Below, in pieces: positions 63,333 to 64,000 of a DNA stretch of 64,000 bases (the first letter of the stretch is position 1; every line of letters begins with the position of its first letter). The notes under the pieces are model-generated. The model did not search any database, had not been told where the DNA came from, and saw only the letters and a list, made by a program, of their open reading frames with translations. The translations under genes were made by a program, and so were the position numbers. Source of the DNA: DASQZK01 sp963809925 (GTDB lineage Bacteria; Bacteroidota; Bacteroidia; Bacteroidales; GCA-2748055); the NCBI GenBank assembly GCA_963809925.1, contig CAWELH010000009.1, positions 62,001-126,000 of the forward strand. Reading direction: 5' to 3'.

Positions 63333-64000
63333 CTATCGTACATCCTGGTAAATTAACGTTATATCACCCATCTTTTCAAAGCTTTTGCCGTTGGTGAAAC
63401 GGCCGGTAACTTTCCATACATATACGCCGCGAGGCTGCAATTTGCCCTGGTAATAGCCGTCCCATCCGAGACGTATGTCATGACTTTCAAAAACCAGGTT
63501 GCCAAGGCGGTTGTAAATTTTTAATTCATACTCTTCAGGAATTGCATCAGTATACGGATGGAAGACGTCATGGTTACTGTCGCCGGGACGATAATAACCG
63601 CCGGCCGGTCCGTTCATGTCGGGAGTGAAGGCATTCGGGAAACGAATATCGGACTGATCGTGTGCAAAGGCATTCTCCGTCACTGTCGTATCGGCACATC
63701 CGGCGCTGTCGCGAGCGATGAGGGTGATCGTGAAATTACTGTCGCTACTGTAATACCAGGTCGGATCTTTTTCCGCCGATCCGCCACCATCACCGAAATC
63801 CCATAGGTATTCCGAAGCACCGGTGCTGGTGTTGTAGAAATATACAGCTCCTCCACTTCCCGGCTCCCCAACGTCTTCCACTTCGAAACCGGCATGGGGC
63901 TTCGGACTGACAATGATGGTCCTCGTTATGGCAGAGACCGTGTTGCCGCGTCCTTCTGCGGTCAGGGTCACGAGATAGGTCCCGGCCTTATCGAAGCGGT
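63333..64000 (-). CDS. C-terminal part of a second PKD/type B T9SS cargo (runs off right edge)
   Basis: The frame is open to the right edge, so only the last 221 or so residues are present; the GTG at 63971 is inside a PKD domain (RFDKAGTYLVTLTAEG) and is not the start. A second PKD domain follows with AGFEVEDVGEPGSGG, ASEYLWDFGDGGGSAEKDPT and NFTITLIARDSAGC. The type B sorting domain begins IRFPNAFTPDMNGPAGGYYR and includes YELKIYNRLGNLVFES, RLGWDGYYQGKLQPRGVYVW and GDITLIYQ. It is upstream of the giant gene on the same strand, 195 bases away. The bulk of the protein lies outside the window. Confidence 0.93.
   Translation of the reverse strand, partial: RFDKAGTYLVTLTAEGRGNTVSAITRTIIVSPKPHAGFEVEDVGEPGSGGAVYFYNTSTGASEYLWDFGDGGGSAEKDPTWYYSSDSNFTITLIARDSAGCADTTVTENAFAHDQSDIRFPNAFTPDMNGPAGGYYRPGDSNHDVFHPYTDAIPEEYELKIYNRLGNLVFESHDIRLGWDGYYQGKLQPRGVYVWKVTGRFTNGKSFEKMGDITLIYQDVR

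Overview
The window is chromosomal DNA of a member of the Bacteroidota, most likely class Bacteroidia and possibly a gliding or type IX secretion (T9SS) lineage. The evidence is gldD and gldE next to ssb and mutY, a PorP/SprF-family protein, two proteins ending in the gliding-motility-associated (type B) T9SS sorting domain, an M14 peptidase with a type A-like C-terminal tail, an HU-family protein followed by a 30-residue AURKAIP1/COX24-like basic protein, a bacterial geranylgeranylglyceryl-phosphate synthase, and TAnnTTTG-type -7 promoter elements. Clear Shine-Dalgarno sequences are not evident. The genus cannot be named from the sequence. No rRNA, tRNA, CRISPR array, transposase or phage gene was seen.

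Layout. 1-3.5 kb: the end of a sensor kinase, an ECF sigma/anti-sigma/Spy-like operon on the minus strand, and a secreted von Willebrand A protein. 3.9-12.5 kb: a secreted esterase, an ATP-grasp protein, an orphan lipoprotein, transketolase, a divergent YchF and a secreted M14 carboxypeptidase. 12.7-17 kb: an alkaline-phosphatase-superfamily protein that has lost most catalytic residues, an S8 peptidase and a probable outer-membrane barrel. 17-22.2 kb (minus): mutY-ssb-gldE-gldD-phosphopantetheinyl transferase-GGGP synthase. 22.3-28.8 kb (plus): HU, the small basic protein, RNase E/G, DsbD and a Tat-exported GH9-like lipoprotein. 28.8-33.1 kb (minus): a second ECF sigma operon with an anti-sigma-like protein, two beta-structured adhesin-like proteins and two small outer-membrane proteins. 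33.2-35 kb: a non-coding tandem array of seven units of about 234 bp, closed by an inverted partial copy. 35-46.5 kb: housekeeping genes (lnt, a LysE-type exporter, an OlsF-like acyltransferase fusion, M19 dipeptidase, superoxide dismutase, P5C dehydrogenase, a DivIC-like protein, a glycosyltransferase, Skp/OmpH). 46.6-64 kb: the PorP/SprF gene, a foldback repeat, a giant 15-kb surface-protein gene and the end of another type B T9SS cargo.

The strongest theme is the cell envelope and surface export. The giant protein (about 4,990 residues once one frameshift is bridged) has a signal peptide, an SwmB-like N-terminus, nine 93-residue repeats, fifteen Ig-like repeats, five PKD domains and a type B sorting domain. 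A PorP/SprF homologue lies directly downstream, the same order as sprB-sprF. The most unusual non-genic material is the 234-bp array and the two related foldback elements near 37.9 kb and 47.9 kb, which share a hairpin core with the array.
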